Of a DNA stretch of 60,159 nucleotides, positions 1 to 9,035 are shown piece after piece. The stretch is taken from NCBI RefSeq assembly GCF_019104945.1, contig NZ_JAHRWW010000030.1:1-60159 (forward strand), written 5' to 3'. The notes beneath the pieces are model-generated. The model worked only from the letters and a program-made list of their open reading frames with translations, ran no database searches and was not told the DNA's origin. The translations under genes were made by a program, and so were the position numbers. The number at the start of each line of letters is the position of its first letter. The stretch's first letter is position 1. Source of the DNA: Thermomonas sp. Lineage in GTDB: Bacteria > Pseudomonadota > Gammaproteobacteria > Xanthomonadales > Xanthomonadaceae.

Positions 1-1
1 G

Positions 2-199
2 TTCAAGTCGATGGATGATTTTACGCCCGACGCACTCGTGCAACAGGTGGAACCGCTGCGCCGCTTGCTTGAGGCACGTACTAAGCTGGCCGATCTGCGC
101 AACAAGATTGCAGGGAACGAGAAGCTAGAAGACCTACTGAATGATGTCCTCAATAACACCGAGCAGCTTAAGCAGCTTGGCGCAGAGCAGGAGGCTTGA
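2..199 (+). CDS. tssB: T6SS sheath small subunit TssB (VipA), C-terminal part
   Basis: This is the last 65 codons of an open frame that enters the window from the left. The residues FKSMDDFTPDALV followed by a charged helical tail (LRRLLEARTKLADLRNKI) are typical of the end of TssB/VipA. With TssC, TssB forms the contractile sheath that drives the Hcp tube out of the cell. The ATG at 11 is internal and not a real start. The stop at 197-199 lies just before the tssC ATG, and the tssC ribosome site is inside the tssB end, so the two are probably translationally coupled. Identification rests on the C-terminal residues and on position before tssC. Confidence 0.85.
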   Translation, partial: FKSMDDFTPDALVQQVEPLRRLLEARTKLADLRNKIAGNEKLEDLLNDVLNNTEQLKQLGAEQEA

Positions 200-201
200 G
201 C

Positions 202-1689
202 ATGTCAGCAGAAGCATTAGCCGTTGCTGCTCCGGTAGCTGAAAACGAAGGGTTTGACCTGCTTGATTCGATTGTTGAAAAAAGCAAGGTCGCCGGGTCG
301 AAATCCGAGCATGCGCGTGCAAAGGATATTATTTCGGCGCTTGCACAAGAGGTTCTTCAGGGCAGTGTCGTTGTCTCAGAAAACCTTGGTCTAACGCTGG
401 ATACGCGCATTGCTGAAATCGATCGGATGCTCTCGGAGCAGCTGAGCGCCATCATGCATGCGAAAGAGTTTCAGCAGCTAGAGGGCAGTTGGCGCGGGTT
501 GCAGTACCTGTGTCAGCAAACGTCCACCGGCGTAAATATGAAGATCAAGCTCTTCAATGCGCCGAAAAAAGACTTGGTGAAAGACTTCAAGTCTGCGATC
601 GACTTTGACCAAAGTGCATTGTTCAAGAAGGTGTATGAAGAGGAATTCGGCACATTTGGTGGCGCGCCCTTCGGTGCTCTGATTGGCGATTTTCAAGTGG
701 GCCGCCAGCCTGAAGATATGTACTTCATTGAGCAGATGTCGCATGTGGCGGCAGCAGCGCATGCGCCGTTTATTGCGGCGGCAAATGAAAGCATGTTCGG
801 ATTGGAGAGCTTTACCGACTTAGGTAAGCCGCGTGATCTCGCCAAGGTGTTTGACACCGTTGAGTACGCAAAATGGAAGTCGTTCCGCGATAGCGAAGAC
901 AGTCGTTATGTTGGGCTCACCATGCCACGCTTCTTGGGCCGTCTTCCTTACAACCCGATCGAAGGCATTACCGCAGAAACGTTCAATTTCGTTGAGGACG
1001 TAGAGGCGGCTGACCACAGCAAATTCCTGTGGTGCAACAGTGCTTACGCAATGGGCGCGCGGTTAACCCAGGCCTTCGAAAATTTTGGCTGGTGTGCGGC
1101 TATTCGGGGCGTTGAAGGTGGCGGTTTGGTGGAAGATCTGCCGACGCATACCTTCCGCACCGACGATGGTGAGGTGGCGCTGAAGTGCCCAACTGAGATT
1201 GCCATTACCGACCGCCGTGAAAAAGAGTTGAGCGATCTTGGCTTTATTCCGTTGGTGCACTGCAAGAACACCGACTATGCGGCCTTCTTTGGTGCGCAGT
1301 CTGCGCAGAAAGCGAAGAAGTACAACACCGATTCGGCCAATGCCAATGCGTTGTTATCGGCACAGCTGCAATACATGTTTGCAGTGTCGCGTATTGCGCA
1401 CTACCTCAAAGCCATGATGCGGGAAAAGATCGGCAGCTTTGCATCGGCGGGCAATGTTGAAGAATTTTTGAATCGTTGGATTGCGCAATACGTTCTGTTG
1501 GATGACAACGCCACACAGGAGGCAAAAGCGCAATTTCCGCTGCGTGAGGCCTCTGTTCAAGTAGCCGAGGTTCCCGGTAAGCCAGGTGTATACCGCGCTG
1601 TAGCCTTTATTCGTCCACATTTTCAGTTGGATGAGCTCTCTGTATCGCTGCGCTTAGTTGCAGAGCTTCCAGCGGGAACGAAGAAGTAA
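202..1689 (+). CDS. tssC: T6SS sheath large subunit TssC (VipB)
   Basis: A 495-residue protein of the usual TssC length. It carries the family's conserved blocks: the LEGSWRGLQYLC segment near residue 95, the FGALIGDFQVGRQPEDM segment, LPYNPIEGI, and the FENFGWCAAIRGVEGGG segment. TssC and TssB polymerise into the cytoplasmic contractile sheath. The ATG at 202 is chosen because AGGAGG at 189-194 lies 7 bases upstream; a TTG at 196 is in frame but has no site of its own. After the TAA stop the same frame stays open for 28 more codons of Val/Glu-rich sequence (see findings). Confidence 0.96.
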   Translation: MSAEALAVAAPVAENEGFDLLDSIVEKSKVAGSKSEHARAKDIISALAQEVLQGSVVVSENLGLTLDTRIAEIDRMLSEQLSAIMHAKEFQQLEGSWRGLQYLCQQTSTGVNMKIKLFNAPKKDLVKDFKSAIDFDQSALFKKVYEEEFGTFGGAPFGALIGDFQVGRQPEDMYFIEQMSHVAAAAHAPFIAAANESMFGLESFTDLGKPRDLAKVFDTVEYAKWKSFRDSEDSRYVGLTMPRFLGRLPYNPIEGITAETFNFVEDVEAADHSKFLWCNSAYAMGARLTQAFENFGWCAAIRGVEGGGLVEDLPTHTFRTDDGEVALKCPTEIAITDRREKELSDLGFIPLVHCKNTDYAAFFGAQSAQKAKKYNTDSANANALLSAQLQYMFAVSRIAHYLKAMMREKIGSFASAGNVEEFLNRWIAQYVLLDDNATQEAKAQFPLREASVQVAEVPGKPGVYRAVAFIRPHFQLDELSVSLRLVAELPAGTKK

Positions 1690-1866
1690 TCAGGGGATGT
1701 TGTAGCTGTCGAAGTAGTTGTTGAAGTTGAAGTACCTGTAGTTGCAATTGTGTTGTTCGTGGATCTTCCCCGGTAGCCCAAAGTGCTTCCGGATGGAGGG
1801 TCTTGCCCATCGCTGGGAACCCCCAGCACTCAATCTCACGGAAGAACGGAACTTAGGAGACCAGAT
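1690..1866 (+). other. tssC-hcp spacer with C-poor low-complexity tract
   Basis: This 177-base gap is the largest inside the T6SS cluster. Bases 1696-1757 are unusually poor in C and rich in repeated GTT, GAA and GTA triplets. They stay in frame with tssC past its stop codon, up to a TAG after a CCCCGG. An AGGAGA ribosome site at 1855-1860 serves hcp. No clear promoter could be read. The gap may hold the hcp leader or a processing or regulatory element. Confidence 0.4.
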
Positions 1867-2364
1867 ATGCAGCACGCTTTTCTTACTATCGACACCATCA
1901 AGGGCGAATCGCACGACGATAAGCACCCAGAGTGGATTGAAATCCAAACTTTTTCGCAAGACCTTCTGCAGCCGCGCTCGGCAACGGCTTCCACCTCTGG
2001 TGGTGCAACCGCTGCACGCGTAAACCTGTCGCCGATCGAAATCACCAAGAATATTGATATTGCTTCCACCGCACTGAATCAGGCGGCTGCAAATGGCACC
2101 ACCTTCCCGAAAGCCCGCATTGAATTCATGCGCGCTGATAAAGATGGTAATGCCATTAACTACTACCTTGTTGAGCTGATGAATGTGCTCGTTCATCGCG
2201 TCACCACCACGGTAGACAAGGAAGGCATGCCGATGGAAACGGTGCAGTTGAGCTTTGGTGCCATCAAGTGGACCTATCAGCAGCAGAAGCCGGAAGGCGG
2301 TGCTGGTGGTATGACGGTTGCGCAGTGGAGCGCCACCAAGAATATCCCGAACTACGTGGTCTAA
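1867..2364 (+). CDS. hcp: T6SS tube protein Hcp
   Basis: A 165-residue Hcp-family protein. Hcp hexamers stack into the inner tube that is expelled with VgrG. The start MQHAFLTIDTIKGES, the SPIEITKNIDIAS strand, the PKARIEFMRADKDGNAINYYLVELMNVLV core and the ending FGAIKWTYQQQKPEGGAGG-(12 residues)-NIPNYVV fit Hcp of the TssB/TssC-linked type. The ATG at 1867 follows a good ribosome site (AGGAGA); an upstream in-frame ATG at 1783 would add an unrelated 28-residue leader and is rejected. A hairpin follows the gene at once, which fits Hcp being made in excess over the downstream structural proteins. Confidence 0.96.
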   Translation: MQHAFLTIDTIKGESHDDKHPEWIEIQTFSQDLLQPRSATASTSGGATAARVNLSPIEITKNIDIASTALNQAAANGTTFPKARIEFMRADKDGNAINYYLVELMNVLVHRVTTTVDKEGMPMETVQLSFGAIKWTYQQQKPEGGAGGMTVAQWSATKNIPNYVV

Positions 2365-2377
2365 GTGCAGTACGGCT

Positions 2378-2414
2378 GCGGCGGCACGGTACCGGTCATG
2401 CCGCCGCGGTTTTT
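2378..2414 (+). terminator. Rho-independent terminator/attenuator after hcp
   Basis: A 9-bp GC stem (GCGGCGGCA at 2378-2386 with TGCCGCCGC at 2399-2407) is followed by GGTTTTTA. It sits between hcp and tssE inside the cluster, so it probably works as a partial terminator that lowers downstream expression relative to hcp. Confidence 0.75.
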
Positions 2415-2468
2415 ATCCTGCGCGCCAGTGCTGCGATGTGGGCGGATCAACGTTAATGACTAATCGAA

Positions 2469-2969
2469 GTGGCCGCGATGATAAAAGGGTTCGAGCCTAG
2501 CTTGTTTGAAAAGCTATTTGACGATGCGCCTAAAAGCGCGACGCTAGGCCCTGTGTATAAAACGCTGTCGCTCGAGCATTACAAAGAATCCATCGCGCGT
2601 GACTTAGAGGGGTTATTAAATTCACGTGCAGCATTTCAAGAAGAAGACGTGCAGCAGTTTCCGAACTGCAAGCAGTCGCTTATGACCTACGGGCTAGCAG
2701 ATTTTTCAGCGATGAGTCTTGCTAATGCGCAAGACCGCGCAGCCATTTGTCGGTCGCTTGAGCACGCTGTTTCGCGCCATGAGCGCCGCCTCAAGGAGGT
2801 CAGTGTGCAGTTGGATGCGGGAAATCAATTTGCAGGCGGGCTGCACTTCACCATTCGTGCTTTGCTTAATCTTGAGCCTGCGCAGGAGCCTGTCAGCTTT
2901 GATGCAATGCTGCAGCCTACGACGCTGCAGTATCAAGTAAGCCGCGCGCGGCGGATGTTGACCAGCTAA
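2469..2969 (+). CDS. tssE: T6SS baseplate protein TssE (gp25-like)
   Basis: A 166-residue protein related to phage T4 gp25, a baseplate wedge part. The segment SIARDLEGLLNSR is the gp25-family hallmark, followed by NCKQSLMTYGLADFS and IRALL near the C-terminus. Two in-frame starts are possible, GTG 2469 and ATG 2478; neither has a strong ribosome site, and the ATG would shorten the protein by three residues. The stop overlaps the tssF start (TAATG), so the two are co-translated. It follows the terminator-like hairpin after hcp. Confidence 0.93.
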   Translation: MAAMIKGFEPSLFEKLFDDAPKSATLGPVYKTLSLEHYKESIARDLEGLLNSRAAFQEEDVQQFPNCKQSLMTYGLADFSAMSLANAQDRAAICRSLEHAVSRHERRLKEVSVQLDAGNQFAGGLHFTIRALLNLEPAQEPVSFDAMLQPTTLQYQVSRARRMLTS

Positions 2970-4804
2970 TGCAAGACTTGCTTCCTTACTATGAGCGCGA
3001 GCTGGCCTATTTGCGCCGTTATGGGCAAGAGTTTGCTGAGCGCTATCCAAAAATCGCAGGGCGCTTGCAGCTGTCTTCCGAGGGGAGCCAAGACCCACAC
3101 GTTGAGCGCCTAATTGAAGCGTTTTCGCTGCTGAGTGCACGTGTTTCCAAGCGTATCGAAGACGACTTCCCCGAGTTCACAGATACGTTACTTGATGTGC
3201 TCTACCCGCACTATTTGCGCCCGTTTCCGTCGTGTTCCATCGCATGTTTTGATATGGAAGGTGTTGCGGCAAGGCTCAGCGCGCCGGTGACTGTGCCGCG
3301 CGGAAGTCTTCTGCAAACGCGCCCTGTGCGCGGCGTTCCTTGTGAGTTTCGTACGGCCTATGATGTCGATTTGGCACCGATTCGTGTGCAATCGGCTGGC
3401 TATCAAGCAATTGCACAAACGCCGATGGCGGTATCTCTTCCGGCAGGCAGTGGTGGGCAGATTTCCATTGGGTTTGAACTTCTCTCCGACCAAGCCCATT
3501 TTTCCCAGTTGGAGCAAAAACCGTTACGGGTGTTTTTAGATGGTGAGCCATCCATTCGTGCCACGCTTCGCGATGCAATGTTGTTGGGGGTGAAGGCCGC
3601 TTACGTCGAGGTAGATGGAAGTGGCCGCTGGCGCAAGCTCAATGCCCTACCCATTGCACCGGTGGGCTTTAGTGATGCAGAGGCATTGATCGATTTCCCC
3701 GAGCGTTCGCATTCGGCGTATCGCCTGCTGACAGAGCTATTCGCATTTCCAGAAAAGTTTGGTTTTGTGGATTTTGATCTAAAGGAGCTTACGGCAGGTG
3801 CGCTCCGCTGCTTCACGGTGCATCTTATTTTGCGCTCAACGGGTGCGGAGCGCGGCAGCCTGCAGGTACTTGAAGAAATGGGGCCGCAGCATTTGCGGCT
3901 TGGTTGCACTCCAGTGGTCAACTTATTCAAGCTCAATGCTGACCCGATTCGCTTAACCCAGCGAACGGTGAATTATCCGGTGGTGGCAGACTCAAGGCGT
4001 GCGTATGCCTATGAAGTGCATTCCATAGATTCTGTGCATCGAATCCGCAAGACGCCTAATGGCGATGAGATTCATGCGTTTCAGCCGTTCCACTCATTGC
4101 ATCACGGGGAAGATCCGGAGCGGTCTGGGCATTATTGGGTTGCGCGCCGCGATGACGACGTGGCACGGCAAAGCCCAGGGTTTGAAATGGAAATCAGCTT
4201 CGTTGACCTTGCATTTAACCCAGTCCAACCACAAACCGATGTGGTGAGCCTGGAAGTGACGTGCAGTAACCGTGATCTTCCGCATCAGTTACCGTTTGGT
4301 GCGCAATCGGGTGACCTCAGTATGGAGGGCGGCAGTCCTGCACGGCTTATCTCACTGTTACGTAAACCCACGCGGTCACAGCGTTTTCGGCGTGGCCGAG
4401 GCTCGCAGTGGCGGTTGATATCACACCTTTCATTGAATCAGCTCTCACTCACCGCAAGTGGGCTTCCTGCGCTGAAGGAAATGCTGCGTTTGTATGATCT
4501 ATCGGGGAGCAGTGTTTCTGCGCGTCAAATCGACGGCATCGTGGCACTAGAGCAATGCCCAAGCACCGTCTGGATGCAGGGCGCGCACTTCTCATCTTTG
4601 GTGCGAGGAATTGAAATTCGCATCACGATCGATGTGGCTCATTTTGTCGGTACGGGTGTTGCGGTGTTTGCGCAAGTGCTGGACCATTTTTTTGCACTGT
4701 ATGTGCATGCCAATAGCTTTACGCAGCTGGTGCTTCTATCCAGTGATAACGGTGAGGAGATTGTCCGATGCCAAGCGCGCAGCGGCGAATCGATCCTAGC
4801 GTAG
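2969..4804 (+). CDS. tssF: T6SS baseplate protein TssF (VasA/ImpG)
   Basis: A 611-residue TssF. The N-terminus MQDLLPYYERELAYLRRYGQEFAERYPKIAGRL and the following DPHVERLIEAFSLLSARV and EFTDTLLDVLYPHYLRPFPS blocks are diagnostic. TssF joins TssG, TssE and TssK in the baseplate wedge on which the sheath assembles. Length is normal for the family. The start overlaps tssE by one base and the end overlaps tssG by 37 bases. Confidence 0.97.
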   Translation: MQDLLPYYERELAYLRRYGQEFAERYPKIAGRLQLSSEGSQDPHVERLIEAFSLLSARVSKRIEDDFPEFTDTLLDVLYPHYLRPFPSCSIACFDMEGVAARLSAPVTVPRGSLLQTRPVRGVPCEFRTAYDVDLAPIRVQSAGYQAIAQTPMAVSLPAGSGGQISIGFELLSDQAHFSQLEQKPLRVFLDGEPSIRATLRDAMLLGVKAAYVEVDGSGRWRKLNALPIAPVGFSDAEALIDFPERSHSAYRLLTELFAFPEKFGFVDFDLKELTAGALRCFTVHLILRSTGAERGSLQVLEEMGPQHLRLGCTPVVNLFKLNADPIRLTQRTVNYPVVADSRRAYAYEVHSIDSVHRIRKTPNGDEIHAFQPFHSLHHGEDPERSGHYWVARRDDDVARQSPGFEMEISFVDLAFNPVQPQTDVVSLEVTCSNRDLPHQLPFGAQSGDLSMEGGSPARLISLLRKPTRSQRFRRGRGSQWRLISHLSLNQLSLTASGLPALKEMLRLYDLSGSSVSARQIDGIVALEQCPSTVWMQGAHFSSLVRGIEIRITIDVAHFVGTGVAVFAQVLDHFFALYVHANSFTQLVLLSSDNGEEIVRCQARSGESILA

Positions 4805-5859
4805 CGCAGCAGCTGCTGACGCAGCCGCATCGTTTTCAGTTTTTCCAGGCCATGCGCATTCTGGAGCAGATCTTTCATCGTCAAGAATCATCGGTAGGGC
4901 AGGCGATTCCACAGCGCGTGCGGTTTCGTAACACGCTATCGCTTGGTTTTCCAGCCAGCGAGCTTGCTCCGGAAACCGAGGTCTATGCCGAAGGTGGGCA
5001 GCGTCTGCGCGAAGAACATGCAATCGATGCCGCACTGCAGGCGCGTGCAGTGCAGGCGGTTCATCTGACGCCTCAGTTTATGGGGTTCTTAGGGGTGTCT
5101 GGTGCGCTCCCTTTGCACTATACGGAAACACTGCAGCAACGTGAGCAGTACCAGCGTGATCGCACGGCGCGTGCATTTTTAGACATTTTTTCTACGCGCA
5201 TGGTGTCGCTGCACTATGCCGCATGGAAGAAACATCGCTTAGCGCTGCAGTACGAGTTAGACCGACGGGAGCGGTTTTTGCCGCTGCTGCTAGCGCTTTC
5301 TGGCCTTGGGATGGAAGAGCTGCGTGATCGCTTGCAAGATGGGCATGGCGATGTATTTGATCAGGCGGTTGCCTATTACGCAGGTGCTGTTCGGCAGCGG
5401 CCTGTGTCGGCGGTTCTCATGCAGCGCATCCTGTCCGATTACTTTCAGGCCAAGATGCAGATCGAGCAGTTTGTGGGCGCGTGGTATCGCGTTCCAAAAA
5501 CGCAAACAACACGGCTTGGTCAGGCCAATGCGGTACTAGGCGCAAGTGCGTTATCCGGTGAGCGCGTATGGCAACGCGATTTACGCCTGCGCATTCGTAT
5601 TGGTCCGTTGAAACGAAGCCAGTTCGCACAATTTCTGCCGGGCGCAAGCGCCGCGTTGGCACTGGCCAAGTGGCTAACCCTGCTTACTGGGGTAACTTTA
5701 GAGTACGAGGTTCGGCTTTTGCTGCGTGCCGAAGACGTGCAGGGATGTTCGCTCAGTGAGGCGCAGGGTGTTCGGCTGGGGTGGGATAGCTACCTGTGCA
5801 CAACGCCGCAGGAAACGCCGCGTGAAGATACGGTTTATGGCATTCACACATTGCATTGA
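4768..5859 (+). CDS. tssG: T6SS baseplate protein TssG (VasB/ImpH)
   Basis: A 363-residue TssG. It has the typical opening VAQQLLTQPHRFQFFQAMRILE, the VRFRNTLSLGFPASE strand and the FMGFLGVSGALPLHYTE block. TssG forms a heterotrimer with TssF in the baseplate. The start lies inside tssF, in another frame, which suggests tight translational coupling. It ends 30 bases before the chosen tssH start. Confidence 0.96.
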   Translation: MPSAQRRIDPSVAQQLLTQPHRFQFFQAMRILEQIFHRQESSVGQAIPQRVRFRNTLSLGFPASELAPETEVYAEGGQRLREEHAIDAALQARAVQAVHLTPQFMGFLGVSGALPLHYTETLQQREQYQRDRTARAFLDIFSTRMVSLHYAAWKKHRLALQYELDRRERFLPLLLALSGLGMEELRDRLQDGHGDVFDQAVAYYAGAVRQRPVSAVLMQRILSDYFQAKMQIEQFVGAWYRVPKTQTTRLGQANAVLGASALSGERVWQRDLRLRIRIGPLKRSQFAQFLPGASAALALAKWLTLLTGVTLEYEVRLLLRAEDVQGCSLSEAQGVRLGWDSYLCTTPQETPREDTVYGIHTLH

Positions 5860-5889
5860 TTGCATACGCAAGGAGCAGTTGTTTTTTGT

Positions 5890-8613
5890 ATGAGCATCAA
5901 CTTGAAAACATTGATCAGCAAGTTAGACGATACCTGCCGTAAAGCGGCCGAGCGCGCGGCGAATCTGTGCATGACGCGTGGCAATTATGAGGTGGATCTC
6001 GAACACCTGTTTCTTGCACTTTTAGAGCAGCCGCAGTCTGATTTTGTGCTTATCGCGCGCCGTAGTGGTATTGATCCAGAAGCCCTTGCGCATGACCTGA
6101 GTCATGAGATCAATCAATTCAAAACAGGCAATACCCGCACACCGGTATTTTCCGTACACCTGCCAAAATTATTTGAGCATGCGTGGTTGATTGCTTCACT
6201 AGATTCTGAAACTACGCGCATTCGCAGCGGTCACTTGCTGCTCGCACTTTTAACTGAGCAGGACTTAGCGCAGCTGGCGTATCGGGGTTCTAAACTGTTT
6301 GCGCGCTTCAAGCGTGAAGCACTCAAGCACGATTTTGTGAAATTGACCGAAGGCTCGCAGGAGGCTGCCCAGTCTCTACGGTTTGCCGATGCGGGCGCTG
6401 CGCAAGAAGCGCAAGAAGACGGCGGGGTGCTATCTCCCGGTCTTTCTAAAACACCTGCCTTAGATCAGTTTACGAGCAACTTAACCCAGCGTGCGCGCGA
6501 AGGGAACATTGACCCTGTGATAGGGCGTGATACCGAGATCCGCCAGCTGATCGACATCCTACTGCGGCGCCGGCAGAACAACCCCATTCTTACGGGGGAA
6601 GCCGGTGTAGGTAAAACGGCGGTAGTTGAAGGCTTGGCGCAAATGATCGCCGCGCAAGACGTACCCGAAGTGCTGCAAGGCGTTGAGCTGCACGTACTGG
6701 ATATGGGACTGCTGCAGGCCGGTGCTAGCGTGAAGGGTGAGTTTGAAAACCGCCTGAAGAACGTCATTGATGAGGTGAAAAAAAGCCCGCACCCCATCAT
6801 TTTATTTATTGACGAAGCCCACACCATGATCGGCGCGGGGGGGAGTGCTGGGCAAAACGATGCGGCGAACTTACTCAAACCTGCACTTGCCCGAGGGGAG
6901 CTGCGCACGATTGCCGCAACCACATGGGGCGAGTACAAAAAATATTTTGAAAAAGATGCGGCCTTGGCGCGGCGCTTCCAAGTGGTAAAAGTGGAAGAAC
7001 CCACCGAAGAGCTTGCCGCCGCCATGCTGCGCGGCATGGTGGGGCTGATGGAATCGCACTTTGGTATTCGCGTGCTTGATGAAGCGATTACCGAAGCGGT
7101 GCGTCTGTCGCATCGTTATATCAGCGGCCGCCAGCTACCGGATAAGGCCGTGAGTGTGTTGGATACGGCGTGTGCAAAAGTGGCGCTTGGCCAGAGTGCA
7201 ACGCCTGCGATTATTGATGACACTCGTAAGTATCAGTTGCGTCTTCAGGCAGAAATTGAAGCCCTTCAGCGTGAGAGCGCAACGGGGAGCCAATCGCATT
7301 TGGAACGTTTGGCCGAACTGCATACCAAACAGCTCGAAGCGCAGGCCATACTGGCCAGCAACGAGAAGCGCTTGGTGCAAGAACGCTCATTGGCGGAAAG
7401 GATTTCAGCGCTACGTCAACAGCTAGAAATGCAGGAGCCGGAGCTTGAAGTCGTTGAGTCTTCGGCAGCCATTTCAAGCAAGCGTAGTAAAGCAGGGAAG
7501 CAGAAACACCCTGAACTATCGCCAGAGCAGCAAACGTTTGACGCGCTGCAAGCAGAACTGCGCACGCTGCAAGGCGAAACGCCTATGGTGCCGCTGCAGG
7601 TCGATGGCATGGTTGTGGCAGAGATCGTTTCGGCGTGGACAGGCGTTCCCCTTGGGCGCATGGTGAAGGACGAATTGCGCACTGTGCGCACCTTGACAGA
7701 AACCATTAAAGAGCGCGTCATTGGCCAAGATCACGCATTAGAAGCCATTGCACAGCGCGTGCGTACCGCCACCGCCAAGTTAGAAGACCCGAATAAACCG
7801 CGCGGCGTGTTCTTGTTTGCCGGCCCATCGGGCGTTGGCAAAACCGAAACCGCGCTTGCGCTTGCGGATATTTTGTACGGTGGTGAGCGCAAGCTCATTA
7901 CCATCAATATGAGTGAGTACCAAGAAGCGCATAGTGTGTCGGGGTTGAAAGGTTCTCCACCCGGCTATGTTGGCTATGGCGAGGGTGGCGTACTGACTGA
8001 AGCCGTGCGCCGTAACCCGTATAGCGTGGTGTTGCTGGATGAGGTCGAAAAAGCCCACCCCGATGTGCTGGAAATGTTTTTCCAAGTCTTTGATAAGGGC
8101 GTGATGGACGACGCAGAAGGGCGTGAGATCGACTTTCGCAATACGCTGATCATCCTTACTTCAAATGTCGGTTCTGCACAGATCATGCAGGCGGCACTAA
8201 ACAAGCCAGAAGCAGAGATTCCGAATGCTGACGTTCTTGCGGAGATGCTGCGTCCTGTGCTGGTACGGCACTTCAAGCCGGCTTTTTTAGGTCGGCTGAA
8301 GGTAGTGCCTTATTACCCCATTAGCGACACCGTGTTGGCGCAAATCATTGATCTCAAACTCAGTCGTATTCGTGCGCGCATTCAGGCCAACCACAAGGCG
8401 CGTTTTGAGTGGACAGAAAGCGTAGTGGATGCCGTACTGGCGCGCTGTACCGAGGTGGATTCGGGTGCCCGCAATGTCGACCATATTTTGAACGGAACGC
8501 TACTGCCAGAGGTGGCCGATAGCGTGCTTGCCGCAATGGCCGAAGGCAATGCCATTAGCGCCGTCAAAGTTAACGCCAATAAAAAAGGCGAATTCAAATA
8601 CAACGTGCTTTAA
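5890..8613 (+). CDS. tssH: T6SS sheath-recycling AAA+ ATPase TssH (ClpV)
   Basis: A 907-residue Clp/Hsp100 ATPase that disassembles contracted TssB/TssC sheaths. The N-domain MSINLKTLISKLDDTCRKAAE distinguishes ClpV from ClpB. The first AAA+ module has Walker A GEAGVGKT near residue 236 and the Walker B region ILFIDEAHT; a coiled-coil middle domain follows; the second module has Walker A GPSGVGKT near residue 645, Walker B VVLLDEVEKAHP and the GYVGYGEGG pore loop. The ATG at 5890 matches the usual ClpV N-terminus. The frame is open to a TTG at 5860, but that leader looks non-coding; AAGGAG at 5869-5874 is rather far upstream. Confidence 0.97.
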   Translation: MSINLKTLISKLDDTCRKAAERAANLCMTRGNYEVDLEHLFLALLEQPQSDFVLIARRSGIDPEALAHDLSHEINQFKTGNTRTPVFSVHLPKLFEHAWLIASLDSETTRIRSGHLLLALLTEQDLAQLAYRGSKLFARFKREALKHDFVKLTEGSQEAAQSLRFADAGAAQEAQEDGGVLSPGLSKTPALDQFTSNLTQRAREGNIDPVIGRDTEIRQLIDILLRRRQNNPILTGEAGVGKTAVVEGLAQMIAAQDVPEVLQGVELHVLDMGLLQAGASVKGEFENRLKNVIDEVKKSPHPIILFIDEAHTMIGAGGSAGQNDAANLLKPALARGELRTIAATTWGEYKKYFEKDAALARRFQVVKVEEPTEELAAAMLRGMVGLMESHFGIRVLDEAITEAVRLSHRYISGRQLPDKAVSVLDTACAKVALGQSATPAIIDDTRKYQLRLQAEIEALQRESATGSQSHLERLAELHTKQLEAQAILASNEKRLVQERSLAERISALRQQLEMQEPELEVVESSAAISSKRSKAGKQKHPELSPEQQTFDALQAELRTLQGETPMVPLQVDGMVVAEIVSAWTGVPLGRMVKDELRTVRTLTETIKERVIGQDHALEAIAQRVRTATAKLEDPNKPRGVFLFAGPSGVGKTETALALADILYGGERKLITINMSEYQEAHSVSGLKGSPPGYVGYGEGGVLTEAVRRNPYSVVLLDEVEKAHPDVLEMFFQVFDKGVMDDAEGREIDFRNTLIILTSNVGSAQIMQAALNKPEAEIPNADVLAEMLRPVLVRHFKPAFLGRLKVVPYYPISDTVLAQIIDLKLSRIRARIQANHKARFEWTESVVDAVLARCTEVDSGARNVDHILNGTLLPEVADSVLAAMAEGNAISAVKVNANKKGEFKYNVL

Positions 8614-8636
8614 CAACAACAAAAGGAGCGAGAGCG

Positions 8637-8987
8637 ATGGAATATTTTGGAGTAGAGCGCGCCCAGGTATTGGCGCATTGCAGCAGCGTCACACAAGGCC
8701 TTGAGCGTGAGCTGGATCATGTGCGCGGCTGGAACCGCCTGCAGCCAGAACATGTGCTTGATCTTTTAGAGTCTGCTATTCCTTCCGTGCGCCGCGAAGC
8801 GCGCGAGCTGGCGGTGCAGCTTGCCCGTGCACCGTGGCGGATTCATATGGAAACCGCAGCACTGGACCGCCCAAAACTAGCCAGCAATCTTCGCGAAGTG
8901 CAGATCGGTTCTGCAGGGCGCGACTATCGTCTGTGCATCAGCGAAGGTGCGCGCCTGCGTTTAGAAAACATTGTGCAAGTGGGTTAA
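8637..8987 (+). CDS. Unrecognised 116-residue protein between clpV and vgrG
   Basis: A small soluble protein without signal peptide or membrane segment. The first 65 residues look all-helical and contain HVRGWNRLQPEHVLDLLESAIPSVRREARELAVQLARAPWRIHME; the last 40 look like beta strands. It has a clear AAGGAG ribosome site about 10 bases before the ATG, lies 23 bases after clpV, and is co-directional with the T6SS genes. Its place before vgrG suggests a role in loading or delivering the spike or effector, but no family is recognised and no function is claimed. Confidence 0.75.
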   Translation: MEYFGVERAQVLAHCSSVTQGLERELDHVRGWNRLQPEHVLDLLESAIPSVRREARELAVQLARAPWRIHMETAALDRPKLASNLREVQIGSAGRDYRLCISEGARLRLENIVQVG

Positions 8988-9035
8988 TTCACAACGCGAA
9001 CAACGGCGGTATGTCACTGCGCTGCAGAGGTGATC

